Shown piece by piece: positions 47,536 through 55,771 of a stretch of DNA of 64,000 bases (positions are counted from its first letter, which is position 1; each line of letters begins with the position of its first letter). The notes below the pieces were generated by a model. The model saw only the letters and a list, made by a program, of their open reading frames with translations. It was not told the origin of the DNA and ran no database searches. The position numbers were made by a program, and so were the translations under genes. Source of the DNA: Branchiibius sp. NY16-3462-2 (GTDB lineage Bacteria; Actinomycetota; Actinomycetes; Actinomycetales; Dermatophilaceae); the NCBI RefSeq assembly GCF_001594145.1, contig NZ_LVCF01000038.1, positions 218,291-282,290 of the forward strand. The letters are read 5' to 3'.

Positions 47536-47636
47536 AGGTCCTCCGGTTGTTAAGGCGATGTAACGATGTCTACAAATATCAACTCGTTGCTCGAATTGTA
47601 CGAATTACGACACCCGGTAGCGGGAGGATGTGGCGC
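47536..47636. promoter_or_regulatory. Divergent promoter region of the gamma-glutamyl-type cluster
   Basis: 101 bases between the amidotransferase GTG and the ligase ATG, visibly AT-richer than the flanks. It includes TGTAACGATGTCTACA and an imperfect dyad AATTGTACGAATT. These are the likely site for the RpiR regulator, but neither dyad is perfect. GGGAGG (47622-47627) is the ribosome-binding site of the ligase. Confidence 0.35.
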
Positions 47637-48989
47637 ATGGTGACTGATCCGACCGCCCTCGCGGCCCAGCGAGCCGAACTCGCCAGGGAGGGCGTGCGGT
47701 GCGTTGCCGGCTGGGCTACCAACGCTTCCAACCTGTTGCACGCCAAGACGATGCCGCTGGAACGGCTCGCCGATTTCGTGACGTCGGGGGCCGGGATGAG
47801 CCCGGTCTACAACGGCTACAGCCTGGATGCGAGCATCCAGTTCACGCCTTTCTACGGTGCGGTCGGCGATCTGCGGTTGCGCCTGATCCCCGAAACCGTG
47901 CGCGTTCTCGGCGACGGTCTGGCGATCGGCGCCACCCGCGCGGTGGATCAGGACGGTGTCGCCGACGAGTGCGCACCGCGCAACATCCTCGAACGAGTGG
48001 TGGCTGATGCCGCGGACGCGGGATTTGCTCCACTGATCGGGCACGAGCTCGAGTTCACCCTGGTCAATCCGGACGGTTCGTTGATCGATGTCCCGGCGTG
48101 GACGCCGTACGGCCTGGGTCCCGTCGTCGGGCTCCAGGGGTTCATCGATGACCTGATCACCCAAGGCGCTACGGCCGGAGTCAGTTTCGAGCAGGTGCAT
48201 GCCGAGTACGGGGCGATGCAGATCGAGGTGTCATTGCCGCCCGCAGACCCGGTTGTCGCTGCTGACACGGTCGTGGTCGCCAAGACCGTCATCGGACGCG
48301 TCGCCCGCCAGCACGGGATGTTGCCCAGTTTCTCGCCGGTGCCGATCGCCGGTGGGGTCGGCAACGGCGCCCATCAGCACTTCTCGCTCTCGCGTGGCGG
48401 CAGTTCGATCTTCGCAGGGGGCGACGGCGCGCGAGGAATGACCGCCGCGGGTGAACATGCGGTCGCGGGACTCCTGGCGTCGCTACCCGAGGCCCAGGCG
48501 GTCTTCGCCGGTTCGGTGTTGTCCGGCACGCGGCTGGCCCCCGGTCTGTGGTCCGGTGCCACCGTCTGCTGGGGCACGGAGAACCGGGAGGCGAGTATCC
48601 GTTTCCTGCAGGGCGGTTCGGCTAATCCGCACGGTGCGAACGTCGAGGTGAAGATCATCGATCCCTCCGCGAACCCCTATCTGGCGTCCGCGGTGATCCT
48701 CAGCCTTGCCATCCGCGGCATCGACCGTGCGGCCGCGCTCCCGCCCGAGACCACGGACGACCCGAGCAGTCTCGACGACGATGCCCGTGCCGCCGCCGGG
48801 CTGACGGTCCTGCCGACCGATCAGCAAGCCGTGCTGGACGCGTTCGAAACCTCAGCCGTGATGAGTGAGATTCTTGGACCCCAGTCGGTTGCCGCCTTAC
48901 TGGCGGTGCGCCGGCACGAGCAGGATGTGTACGGCGATCAGGACCCGGGCGAGCGCAGCGACGCGTTGCGCTTGGCGTGGACGGTGTGA
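47637..48989 (+). CDS. Glutamine-synthetase-family ligase (gamma-glutamylamine-synthetase-like)
   Basis: 450 residues, GS type I fold. Metal/ATP glutamates are present in IGHELEFTLV (E137, E139), AEYGAMQIEVSLPP (E190, E197) and VEVKIIDPSANPYL (E337). NGAHQHFS (243-250) gives the His near the glutamate site, and SGTRLAPG has the Arg (299) that grips glutamate in GlnA. ENREASIRFL keeps the arginine pair. In VEVK the usual last Arg is Lys. No regulatory tyrosine loop is seen, so a specialised ligase joining glutamate to an amine (as in PuuA or IpuC) is more likely than housekeeping GlnA. Starts at the ATG at 47637 behind GGGAGG. Confidence 0.88.
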   Translation: MVTDPTALAAQRAELAREGVRCVAGWATNASNLLHAKTMPLERLADFVTSGAGMSPVYNGYSLDASIQFTPFYGAVGDLRLRLIPETVRVLGDGLAIGATRAVDQDGVADECAPRNILERVVADAADAGFAPLIGHELEFTLVNPDGSLIDVPAWTPYGLGPVVGLQGFIDDLITQGATAGVSFEQVHAEYGAMQIEVSLPPADPVVAADTVVVAKTVIGRVARQHGMLPSFSPVPIAGGVGNGAHQHFSLSRGGSSIFAGGDGARGMTAAGEHAVAGLLASLPEAQAVFAGSVLSGTRLAPGLWSGATVCWGTENREASIRFLQGGSANPHGANVEVKIIDPSANPYLASAVILSLAIRGIDRAAALPPETTDDPSSLDDDARAAAGLTVLPTDQQAVLDAFETSAVMSEILGPQSVAALLAVRRHEQDVYGDQDPGERSDALRLAWTV

Positions 48990-50137
48990 GCGCCGACCCG
49001 GGCCTACGCGAGGCGGTCGAGCAGCTGCCGCTGATCGACCACCACGTGCACGGCGCCTTGAAGGACACACCGACCCGTGACCAATGGGCGAATGCCTTCA
49101 TCGAGGCCGACACGGAACCCTTTCCGCCGCAACTGGATCCGCTGGACACGCAACTCGGGTTCGCCGTACGTGCATGGTGCGCCCCCGTCCTGGACCTGCC
49201 CCGGCACGTCGACCCGCAGATCTACTGGCAGCGACGAACGCAACTGGGCGAGGCAGAGGTCAACCAGCGGTTCCTTACGGCCGCGGGCGTCGAGCGGTGG
49301 TTGGTCGACACCGGTTTCGCGACGGACACCATCCTGGACCCCGAGCAGCTGAGCAGGATCTCCGGGCGGCCGGCCGATGAGATCGTGCGGCTGGAGGTTC
49401 TTGCGGAGCAGTTGCACGCCGATGGCACCAGCCCGGCCGACTACCCGGACGCCTTCCGGGAGCTCCTGAGTAGCCGGACCCGCCATGCGGTGGGCACGAA
49501 AACGATCATTGCCTACCGCTGCGGCTTTGACGTCGACCTCACACGACCGTCGGACGCGGCGGTGACGAGGACGTATGCCCAATGGCATCAGGCAGATTCA
49601 CGCCTCACGGATCCAACCCTCATTGCCTTCGGGATGCACGAAGCGACCCGGGCGGGGCTTCCGCTGCAGATCCACGTCGGCTTCGGCGACCGCGACCTGG
49701 ACCTGCGGGCCGCTGATCCGCTTCTGCTCACCGACTTCCTGCGTGACCCGCAGGTGCAGCAGACCAGCGTGCTGCTGTTGCACTGCTACCCCTACGAACG
49801 CGCTGCGGGATACCTGGCCCAGGGGTTCCCCAACGTCTACCTCGACGTGGGTCTGGCCGTGAACTACCTGGGAGCGCGGTCGGCCGCCGTCATCGCCCGG
49901 TCCCTGGAGATGGCTCCGTTCAGCAAGATCCTGTATTCCTCCGATGCCTACGGGCCTTCGGAGTTGCACTACCTCGGCGCGCGCTTGTGGCGCACCGGCC
50001 TCACCAAGGCACTGTCGCAGTTCGTCGCCAGCGACGAATGGTCCGTGGACGACGCCGTCCGCATCACCCACCTCATCGGCTCCGGCAATGCTCGCCGGGC
50101 CTATCCAGCTCTGAGTGTCGAGGAGCAATCGGTATGA
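48986..50137 (+). CDS. Amidohydrolase-superfamily protein (FluG N-terminal-like)
   Basis: 383 residues, metal-dependent TIM-barrel hydrolase. Ligands expected for the superfamily: PLIDHHVHG (HxH at 20-22), LPLQIHVGFGD, VLLLHCYPYER and KILYSSDAYGPS (the final Asp). The gene starts with GTG overlapping the ligase stop (GTGA) and its own stop overlaps the permease start (ATGA). In fungal FluG an amidohydrolase is fused to a GS domain; here the two are separate neighbours. It may hydrolyse the amide or deaminate the substrate handled by the ligase. Confidence 0.85.
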   Translation: MSADPGLREAVEQLPLIDHHVHGALKDTPTRDQWANAFIEADTEPFPPQLDPLDTQLGFAVRAWCAPVLDLPRHVDPQIYWQRRTQLGEAEVNQRFLTAAGVERWLVDTGFATDTILDPEQLSRISGRPADEIVRLEVLAEQLHADGTSPADYPDAFRELLSSRTRHAVGTKTIIAYRCGFDVDLTRPSDAAVTRTYAQWHQADSRLTDPTLIAFGMHEATRAGLPLQIHVGFGDRDLDLRAADPLLLTDFLRDPQVQQTSVLLLHCYPYERAAGYLAQGFPNVYLDVGLAVNYLGARSAAVIARSLEMAPFSKILYSSDAYGPSELHYLGARLWRTGLTKALSQFVASDEWSVDDAVRITHLIGSGNARRAYPALSVEEQSV

Positions 50138-51618
50138 CTAGCAACGAAACCAAGACCACCACCGGTGGTCTGCGTCGCACGCTGTCGGTATGGGAGGCCA
50201 TCGGTGTCTCCGTCGCGCTGATGGCGCCATCGATGGCCGTCAACATCAACCCGCAGGGCATCAGCAACAGCGTCGGTCGTGCTGTGCCCCTGGCGTTCGT
50301 CCTGGCAACGGTGAGCGTGCTGCTCATCTCGTGGACGTTCGTGCGACTCACCCAGCGCTTCCATCACGCGGGCTCCGTCTACGGCTTCGTCGGTGCCACC
50401 CTCGGTCCGCGAGCGGGTATCTTCGCTGGCTGGTCCCTGGTCGGCACCTACCTCTTCTACGCCGTCGTAACCTCCACGGCCGCAGGACGTTTCATCAGCG
50501 AGGAGCTGTCCGCGTGGGGCGTTTGGAAAAACGCGCCGGACTGGAGCGCATTCATCTTCACACTACTCGCGCTGGCCATCGTCGTGCTCCTCGCCACCCG
50601 GGAAGCGCGCAACTCCACCCGGCTGCTTCTGGTCATCGAAGCCGTCACGGTGACCTTGATCGTCCTGGTGTCGGTCGTTGTCCTGGCCAAACTCCTGGGC
50701 GGGGGCGGCCCGAGCGGCCAGAAATTCGACATGTCCGTCTTCTCCCTTCCGCCGGGCCTCGGTGCGTCAACGGTCTTCCTCGGTGTGGTCTTCGGTCTGC
50801 TGTCCTTCGCCGGCTTCGAGTCGTCCGCAACGCTGGGGGAGGAGGCCAAGAATCCGCGGCAGGACATTCCGCGCGCGATCCTGGGCACGGCGATCTTCGG
50901 TGGTGTGTTCTTCGTGGTGATCACGGCTATCGAGATGATGGGTTTCGGCACCAACGACAAGGGAGTTGCCGCGTTCACCTCCTCGGAGTCGCTGCTGGCT
51001 GATCTGTCCGGGGACTACCTGGCGGGCTGGGTGGGTCACGTCATCACGATCGGTGCGACGGTCAGCGCGATCGGTTGCGCCCTGGCCTGCGTCGTGGGTG
51101 CCTCACGCCTGATCTTCGCGTTGTCCCGCGACGGCGCCGGGATCCGGTCCCTCAGTGAGGTCGACGAGCGGCACGGAGTACCGGTGCGAGCTGTGGGCGT
51201 CGTCGCCGGCGCCGCAGCGCTGATCGTGCTCCTGGCCTGGATTGTCCTGCGGGCACAGACTTTTGACGTGTTCCTCTACTCCGGCACGATCGGCACGTTG
51301 ATCCTGATCGTGGTCTACATCCTGGCGACTGTCGGCGCCTATCGGTTGTGTTTCACCACGTCCGGACCGGGTATGGGCGACCTGCAGGTCCGACGGTGGG
51401 AGCTCATCATCCCGGTGCTCGCGATCCTCGTGCTCGCCTACACGCTCTTTCGCAACGTCTACCCGTTCCCGTCCGGCGCGGGTTGGTGGGGCCCCGCCCC
51501 GGCCATCGCCTGGCTGCTCGCGGTGCTGGCGCTGGTCGTCGTACGCCGATCGGCCACCGAGGAGGCGGGTGAGAAGCTCACAGCCTCGGAGGGTCTGACG
51601 GCGGCGGGTTCGAACTAG
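50134..51618 (+). CDS. APC-family amino acid/amine permease
   Basis: 494 residues with about twelve hydrophobic segments, beginning with LSVWEAIGVSVALMAPSMAV, the classic first APC helix. Others include GIFAGWSLVGTYLFYAVVTS, FLGVVFGLLSFAGFESSATLGEEAKNP (split as GFESSATLGEEAKNP, conserved in APC helix 6), and VLLAWIVL. It should import an amino acid or amine by cation symport. Overlap with the amidohydrolase (ATGA) makes it the third gene of the operon and the probable uptake route for its substrate. Confidence 0.92.
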   Translation: MTSNETKTTTGGLRRTLSVWEAIGVSVALMAPSMAVNINPQGISNSVGRAVPLAFVLATVSVLLISWTFVRLTQRFHHAGSVYGFVGATLGPRAGIFAGWSLVGTYLFYAVVTSTAAGRFISEELSAWGVWKNAPDWSAFIFTLLALAIVVLLATREARNSTRLLLVIEAVTVTLIVLVSVVVLAKLLGGGGPSGQKFDMSVFSLPPGLGASTVFLGVVFGLLSFAGFESSATLGEEAKNPRQDIPRAILGTAIFGGVFFVVITAIEMMGFGTNDKGVAAFTSSESLLADLSGDYLAGWVGHVITIGATVSAIGCALACVVGASRLIFALSRDGAGIRSLSEVDERHGVPVRAVGVVAGAAALIVLLAWIVLRAQTFDVFLYSGTIGTLILIVVYILATVGAYRLCFTTSGPGMGDLQVRRWELIIPVLAILVLAYTLFRNVYPFPSGAGWWGPAPAIAWLLAVLALVVVRRSATEEAGEKLTASEGLTAAGSN

Positions 51619-51686
51619 CACGATTGGGAGTTCGCTGAACCTCCGATCGATGTCCGCTGGGTGGCCGCACCCACCATGCGGCAGAG

Positions 51687-51708
51687 GATCATTCGGCGTT
51701 CACGTCAT
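51687..51708 (+). promoter_or_regulatory. PhoP-box-like direct repeat before the phospholipase C gene
   Basis: GATCATTCGGC followed directly by GTTCACGTCAT: two 11-base units matching the Streptomyces PHO repeat G(G/T)TCAYYYR(G/C)G at 9 and 7 of 11 positions by my count. It lies 41 bases before the ATG, on the coding strand of a secreted phospholipase, a class of gene commonly under PhoP control. Confidence 0.45.
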
Positions 51709-51749
51709 CGCCAGCTGTGCGTTGCGCGGACCGAGTTTGCTGCCTGGTT

Positions 51750-53783
51750 ATGGCCTCTCTCGATCGTCGTCGCTTCCTCCAACTCGCCGGCGCCACCGCC
51801 GCCACGTCCGCCCTGATGGGCACCATCGACAAAGCCGCTGCCCTGCCGGCCAACCACCGCACGGGCTCGTTGCGCGATGTCGAGCACGTGGTGATTCTGA
51901 TGCAGGAGAACCGTTCCTTCGACCACTACTTCGGGTCGCTGCGGGGCGTGCGCGGCTTCGGTGACCCCACGCCGGCAACGCTGCCCAACGGCAAGAGTGT
52001 CTGGCACCAGCCCAAGCTCCTCGGCGAGGTCCTGCCCTTCCACCCCAGCAAGGAGCAGTTGGGGCTGGCCTTTCTGGAGGATCTGGACCACAGCTGGACC
52101 GGGGGTCACGCGGCGTTCAACGCCGGCAACTACGACCGTTGGATCGCCGCCAAGACCGCCACCACGATGGCCTATCTGACCCGCGAGGACATCCCGTTCC
52201 ACTACGCACTGGCGGACGCCTTCACCATCTGCGACCAGTACCACTGCTCGTTGCTCGGGCCCACCGACCCCAACCGCTACTACATGTGGAGCGGCTGGGT
52301 CGGCAACGACGGGAAGGGCGGTGGCCCGGTCATCTCCAACGATGAGCAGGGCTACAGCTGGACGACCTACCCAGAGCGGCTGGAGCAGGCCGGCGTGTCC
52401 TGGAAGATCTACCAGGACATCGGGACCGGACTGGATTCGGACGGAAGTTGGGGGTGGACCAGTGATCCGTACATCGGCAATTACGGGGACAACTCGTTGC
52501 TCTACTTCAACCAATACCGCACGGCGGCAGCAGGATCCGCGCTCTACGAGAAGGCTCGCACCGGCACCAACGTCAGCGCATCCGGCACCTACTTCGACCA
52601 GTTCCGCGCGGACGTCGCCGCCGGCACGCTGCCGCAGGTCTCTTGGATCGTGGCACCGGAGGCTTTCACCGAGCATCCGAACTGGCCGGCCAACTACGGC
52701 GCCTGGTACGTCTCGCAGATCCTGGACGCGCTGACCTCCGACCCGCAGGTGTGGGCCAAGACCGCGCTGTTCATCACCTACGACGAGAACGACGGCTTCT
52801 TCGATCACATCGTGCCGCCGCACCCGCCGGTCTCGCCGGAGCACGGCGGCTCCACGGTGCCCACCACCAACGAGCACTTCCCGGGGTCACTCGAAGGTCC
52901 TGCGGGGCCGTACGGTCTCGGTCAGCGGGTTCCGATGCTCGTCGTATCTCCCTGGAGCAAGGGCGGATTCGTGTGCAGCGACGTGCTCGACCACACCTCG
53001 ATCATTCGCTTCCTCGAGCAGCGATTCGAAGTCGCCGAACCCAACATCACCCCGTGGCGGCGGGCGGTGTCCGGCGACCTGTTGGCCGCGTTCGACTTCT
53101 CGCGATCGTCCACGAGTGTCCCGGCGCTGCCCTCGACCGCCGGGTACCAGCCGCCGGACAAGGACCGGCACGCCGACTACGTGCCAACCCCGCCGCTCGA
53201 CCAGTCCGTGCCTCGCCAGGAGCCGGGCACCCGCCCCGCGCGGGCGCTGGGTTACCGGTTGGAGGTCGACGACCAGGCCAAGCCTGGTGCTCTTACGGTG
53301 CAGGTACGCAACTCCGGCTCACGGGGTGCGGTGCTGCAGGTGCGGTCGACCACCGATCTGAGCGGACCCTGGACCTACACCGTGGGGGCCCGAACGGATC
53401 TGAGGTTCGTGCTGCATCCGCTGGTGCCCGTCTACTCCTATGAGGCCCATGGCCCGAACGGCTTCTTCCGGTCGTGGAGTGGCAGCAACCTGGCGGCCAA
53501 TCCGGTGGTGACGACCCGGGTGTCGGGGGAGCGGCTGAGGGTGAGCGTGCACAACCCCGGGCCGGACACCACGATCACGAGCGTCACGGGGGTGCGCCAC
53601 CCGATCAGCCGGACACACGCCGTACGTCATGGGCAGGACTGGACGTTCGAGGTGGACGCTCGCGCCGAGTCGGGTTGGTTCGACGTCACCCTGCGTTCCA
53701 GCGCGGATCCCAGTTTTGCCCGACGCTTGCGCGGGCGTCTGGAGAACGGCCGGGAGAGTTCGACGGACCCGGCACTGGGCTGA
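51750..53783 (+). CDS. Tat-exported phospholipase C
   Basis: 677 residues. The Tat signal is LDRRRFLQLAGATAATSALM. The phosphoesterase domain has VEHVVILMQENRSFDHYFG (metal site), ADAFTICDQYHCSLLGPTDPNR, LFITYDENDGFFDHIVPP and RVPMLVVSPWSKGGFVC, as in acid-phosphatase/phospholipase C (PlcN type) enzymes. From about residue 500, beta-rich repeats (LGYRLEVDDQ, SYEAHGPNGFFRSWSG) match the family's C-terminal domain. It releases phosphorylated head groups from lipids outside the cell. The start ATG 51750 is set by the Tat signal. A PhoP-like repeat precedes it. Confidence 0.92.
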   Translation: MASLDRRRFLQLAGATAATSALMGTIDKAAALPANHRTGSLRDVEHVVILMQENRSFDHYFGSLRGVRGFGDPTPATLPNGKSVWHQPKLLGEVLPFHPSKEQLGLAFLEDLDHSWTGGHAAFNAGNYDRWIAAKTATTMAYLTREDIPFHYALADAFTICDQYHCSLLGPTDPNRYYMWSGWVGNDGKGGGPVISNDEQGYSWTTYPERLEQAGVSWKIYQDIGTGLDSDGSWGWTSDPYIGNYGDNSLLYFNQYRTAAAGSALYEKARTGTNVSASGTYFDQFRADVAAGTLPQVSWIVAPEAFTEHPNWPANYGAWYVSQILDALTSDPQVWAKTALFITYDENDGFFDHIVPPHPPVSPEHGGSTVPTTNEHFPGSLEGPAGPYGLGQRVPMLVVSPWSKGGFVCSDVLDHTSIIRFLEQRFEVAEPNITPWRRAVSGDLLAAFDFSRSSTSVPALPSTAGYQPPDKDRHADYVPTPPLDQSVPRQEPGTRPARALGYRLEVDDQAKPGALTVQVRNSGSRGAVLQVRSTTDLSGPWTYTVGARTDLRFVLHPLVPVYSYEAHGPNGFFRSWSGSNLAANPVVTTRVSGERLRVSVHNPGPDTTITSVTGVRHPISRTHAVRHGQDWTFEVDARAESGWFDVTLRSSADPSFARRLRGRLENGRESSTDPALG

Positions 53784-53788
53784 CCGAC

Positions 53789-54466
53789 TCAGCCCAGCGT
53801 CGGCTGCAATTCGATCGTCACCGCGTTGTCGGGACCAGCCGAGACGGCGTTCAGTAGCGGCGTCGTGAGGCCGCAGTTGCTGAACTTCGGAATGGTCAGG
53901 TTGCCCTTCAGGTGCACCGGGCCGAAGACGTTCAGGTACCCGCTCGGCAGCTTGTCCAGGGTGCCGGTCAGCGTCAGATTGGTCTGCGACGTGGTGCACG
54001 AGCCGCTGACCAGGTTCACCGGCAGCCCCAGGGCGGTGACCTTCGTGATCTGCAGCTTCAACGGCTGGACCAGGTTGATCTGGTTCTTGGCACCGCTGAG
54101 CGTTCCCTTGGCCGGACCCACCGGGATCACCTTGACGTCGATCGCGGCCAGCTTGAGATTGCCCAGCTTGGCACCGGTGGTGACGCTCGCGCGGCCCGGC
54201 TGAGGGGTGATCTGAGAGGTGAGCGGCTGCGGCTCGGTGCCGAGTTGAGTCGTCGACACCTCCGTGGTGTGGAAGGCGATATCGGTGTTGAGTTTCTTCA
54301 GGTGGGTGGTGATGGTGCCTTCGTGGTGCAGCACCCAGGTGTACTCGTCCGCCGAGGCGCTGGGGGCCATCGCGACCGTTGCCGCGATGGCGGCGGCGGT
54401 GAGGCCGGCGCCGGCGTAGACGCTGCGACGGGCGGTGGTTGACGACAGATGGCTCGGGCGGAACAT
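53789..54466 (-). CDS. Secreted protein of unknown function
   Basis: 225 residues. A Sec signal peptide (SVYAGAGLTAAAIAATVAMAPSASA, ending near residue 39) is followed by a beta-rich, Thr/Leu-rich domain (EGTITTHLKKLNTDIAF, LNLTGTL-like repeats such as LTLTGTLDKLPSG and VHLKGNLTIPKF). Two cysteines (SGSCTTS and SNCGL) could form a disulfide. I do not recognise the family. The ATG at 54466 has GAAGGAG upstream. Its stop is 5 bases from the stop of the convergent phospholipase gene. Confidence 0.75.
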   Translation of the reverse strand: MFRPSHLSSTTARRSVYAGAGLTAAAIAATVAMAPSASADEYTWVLHHEGTITTHLKKLNTDIAFHTTEVSTTQLGTEPQPLTSQITPQPGRASVTTGAKLGNLKLAAIDVKVIPVGPAKGTLSGAKNQINLVQPLKLQITKVTALGLPVNLVSGSCTTSQTNLTLTGTLDKLPSGYLNVFGPVHLKGNLTIPKFSNCGLTTPLLNAVSAGPDNAVTIELQPTLG

Positions 54467-54630
54467 GACGACTCCTTCTCGGCGGTGCACCGACGCTGTG
54501 TGCGTTAGTGCGGCTGATGGGTACCTGAAGTGACGCTAGGTGGCTGCCGTCACATTCTCAAACCGAAGCTACCGATCGGTAGGGTCGCGCGGCGGCTGGT
54601 CGAAGTCCTGACCTGCGGCGATGTGCCGAT

Positions 54631-54648
54631 CGTAAATGTTCGGTAAAC
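54631..54648 (-). promoter_or_regulatory. Weak PhoP-box-like repeat sharing a 12-mer with the nuclease promoter
   Basis: Minus strand GTTTACC-GAAC-ATTTACG. The string GTTCGGTAAACA (plus strand, 54638-54649) is identical to 26843-26854 upstream of the secreted nuclease. It lies between the unknown secreted protein (start 54466) and pabB (start 54704), oriented toward the former. Confidence 0.3.
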
Positions 54649-54703
54649 AATGTAAAGCAGTCGTGCTGCTACGCCCCGGCGCCAGAGGACGGTCCACGGC
54701 ACA

Positions 54704-55762
54704 ATGGCGCCGATGGACGGTGAACCGCACGCGCGATTCCGGGAATGGCGCGCCCGTCAGGCAGTGCAGATCGAACACGATCCGTGGGTGCTCGACGAAC
54801 CGGGATTCTGGGTCGTGGCCCTGGGCTTCGCGGGCGAGCTGACTGCGGTGCGCTTCGATGACGTACGGCGAGTCCCACCGCCCGCGCCACCCTCGCCCGG
54901 CCGTGCGCGAGCCAAGTCGGCGCCGGCGGGGCAGTGGCGCACCTCCCTGGACCGATCGGCGTACGTCCAGGGGGTTCAGACGGTGCGGGACGCGATCGCC
55001 GACGGCACGGTCTACCAGGTCAACGTCTGCCGGGTCCTCGAGCGGGAGGTGCCGGCCGGGTTCGACCTGGACCGCCTGGATGCGGCTGTCCGCCAACGCA
55101 GTTCAGGCCGGTACGGCGCCCGGGTCTTCGTGCCCGCCGCGGACCTGGACATCGTGTGCGCCTCGCCGGAGTTGTATCTGAGCAGGGACGGCGAGCAGGT
55201 GACCTCCGGTCCGATCAAGGGCACGGCGGTGACCCTGGCGGCGATGCTGGACAAGGACTACACCGAGAACGTGATGATCACCGACCTGGTGCGCAACGAC
55301 CTGCAGCGGGTCTGCCAGGCGGGAACCGTGCGCGTCGACGGGTTGTGCCTCCCGGAGGAGTACCCCGGCAGCGTGCACCTGGTGTCGCACGTGAGCGGGA
55401 CACTCGCGGCGGACACGCCGTGGGCGCAGGTGCTGGCGGCCTCCTTCCCGCCGGGTTCGGTGTCCGGAGCGCCGAAGCACACGGCACTGCAGATGATCTC
55501 CGCGATCGAGCCGGTCGATCGTGAGATCTACTGCGGCGCAATCGGGTACGTCGACAACCGGGACCCGTCGCGGCCGCGCGCGGAACTCGCGGTAGCCATC
55601 CGGACGTTCTGGCGGGCAGGACGAACCCTGCGGTTCGGGGTCGGCGCCGGCATCACGTGGGCATCGGATCCGCAGGGGGAGTGGTGGGAGACTGACCTCA
55701 AAGCCAGGTGGTTGGTGGAGCTGGCCGACGCCGTCATTGCAGACAGCCCGGAGCGGGCGTAG
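54704..55762 (+). CDS. pabB: Aminodeoxychorismate synthase component I
   Basis: 352-residue chorismate-binding enzyme. It adds ammonia to chorismate, giving 4-amino-4-deoxychorismate for folate synthesis. The core includes DGTVYQVNVCRVLE, SPELYLSRDGEQV, TSGPIKGTAV (PIKGT, the lysine form diagnostic of PabB rather than TrpE), MITDLVRNDLQRVC, FPPGSVSGAPKHTALQMI, and a C-terminal GAGITWASDP. The N-terminal region is short relative to E. coli PabB, as in many actinobacteria. The ATG could be 54704 or 54713. A class IV aminotransferase (pabC) follows within 10 bases. Confidence 0.92.
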   Translation: MAPMDGEPHARFREWRARQAVQIEHDPWVLDEPGFWVVALGFAGELTAVRFDDVRRVPPPAPPSPGRARAKSAPAGQWRTSLDRSAYVQGVQTVRDAIADGTVYQVNVCRVLEREVPAGFDLDRLDAAVRQRSSGRYGARVFVPAADLDIVCASPELYLSRDGEQVTSGPIKGTAVTLAAMLDKDYTENVMITDLVRNDLQRVCQAGTVRVDGLCLPEEYPGSVHLVSHVSGTLAADTPWAQVLAASFPPGSVSGAPKHTALQMISAIEPVDREIYCGAIGYVDNRDPSRPRAELAVAIRTFWRAGRTLRFGVGAGITWASDPQGEWWETDLKARWLVELADAVIADSPERA

Positions 55763-55771
55763 GAGGACACA

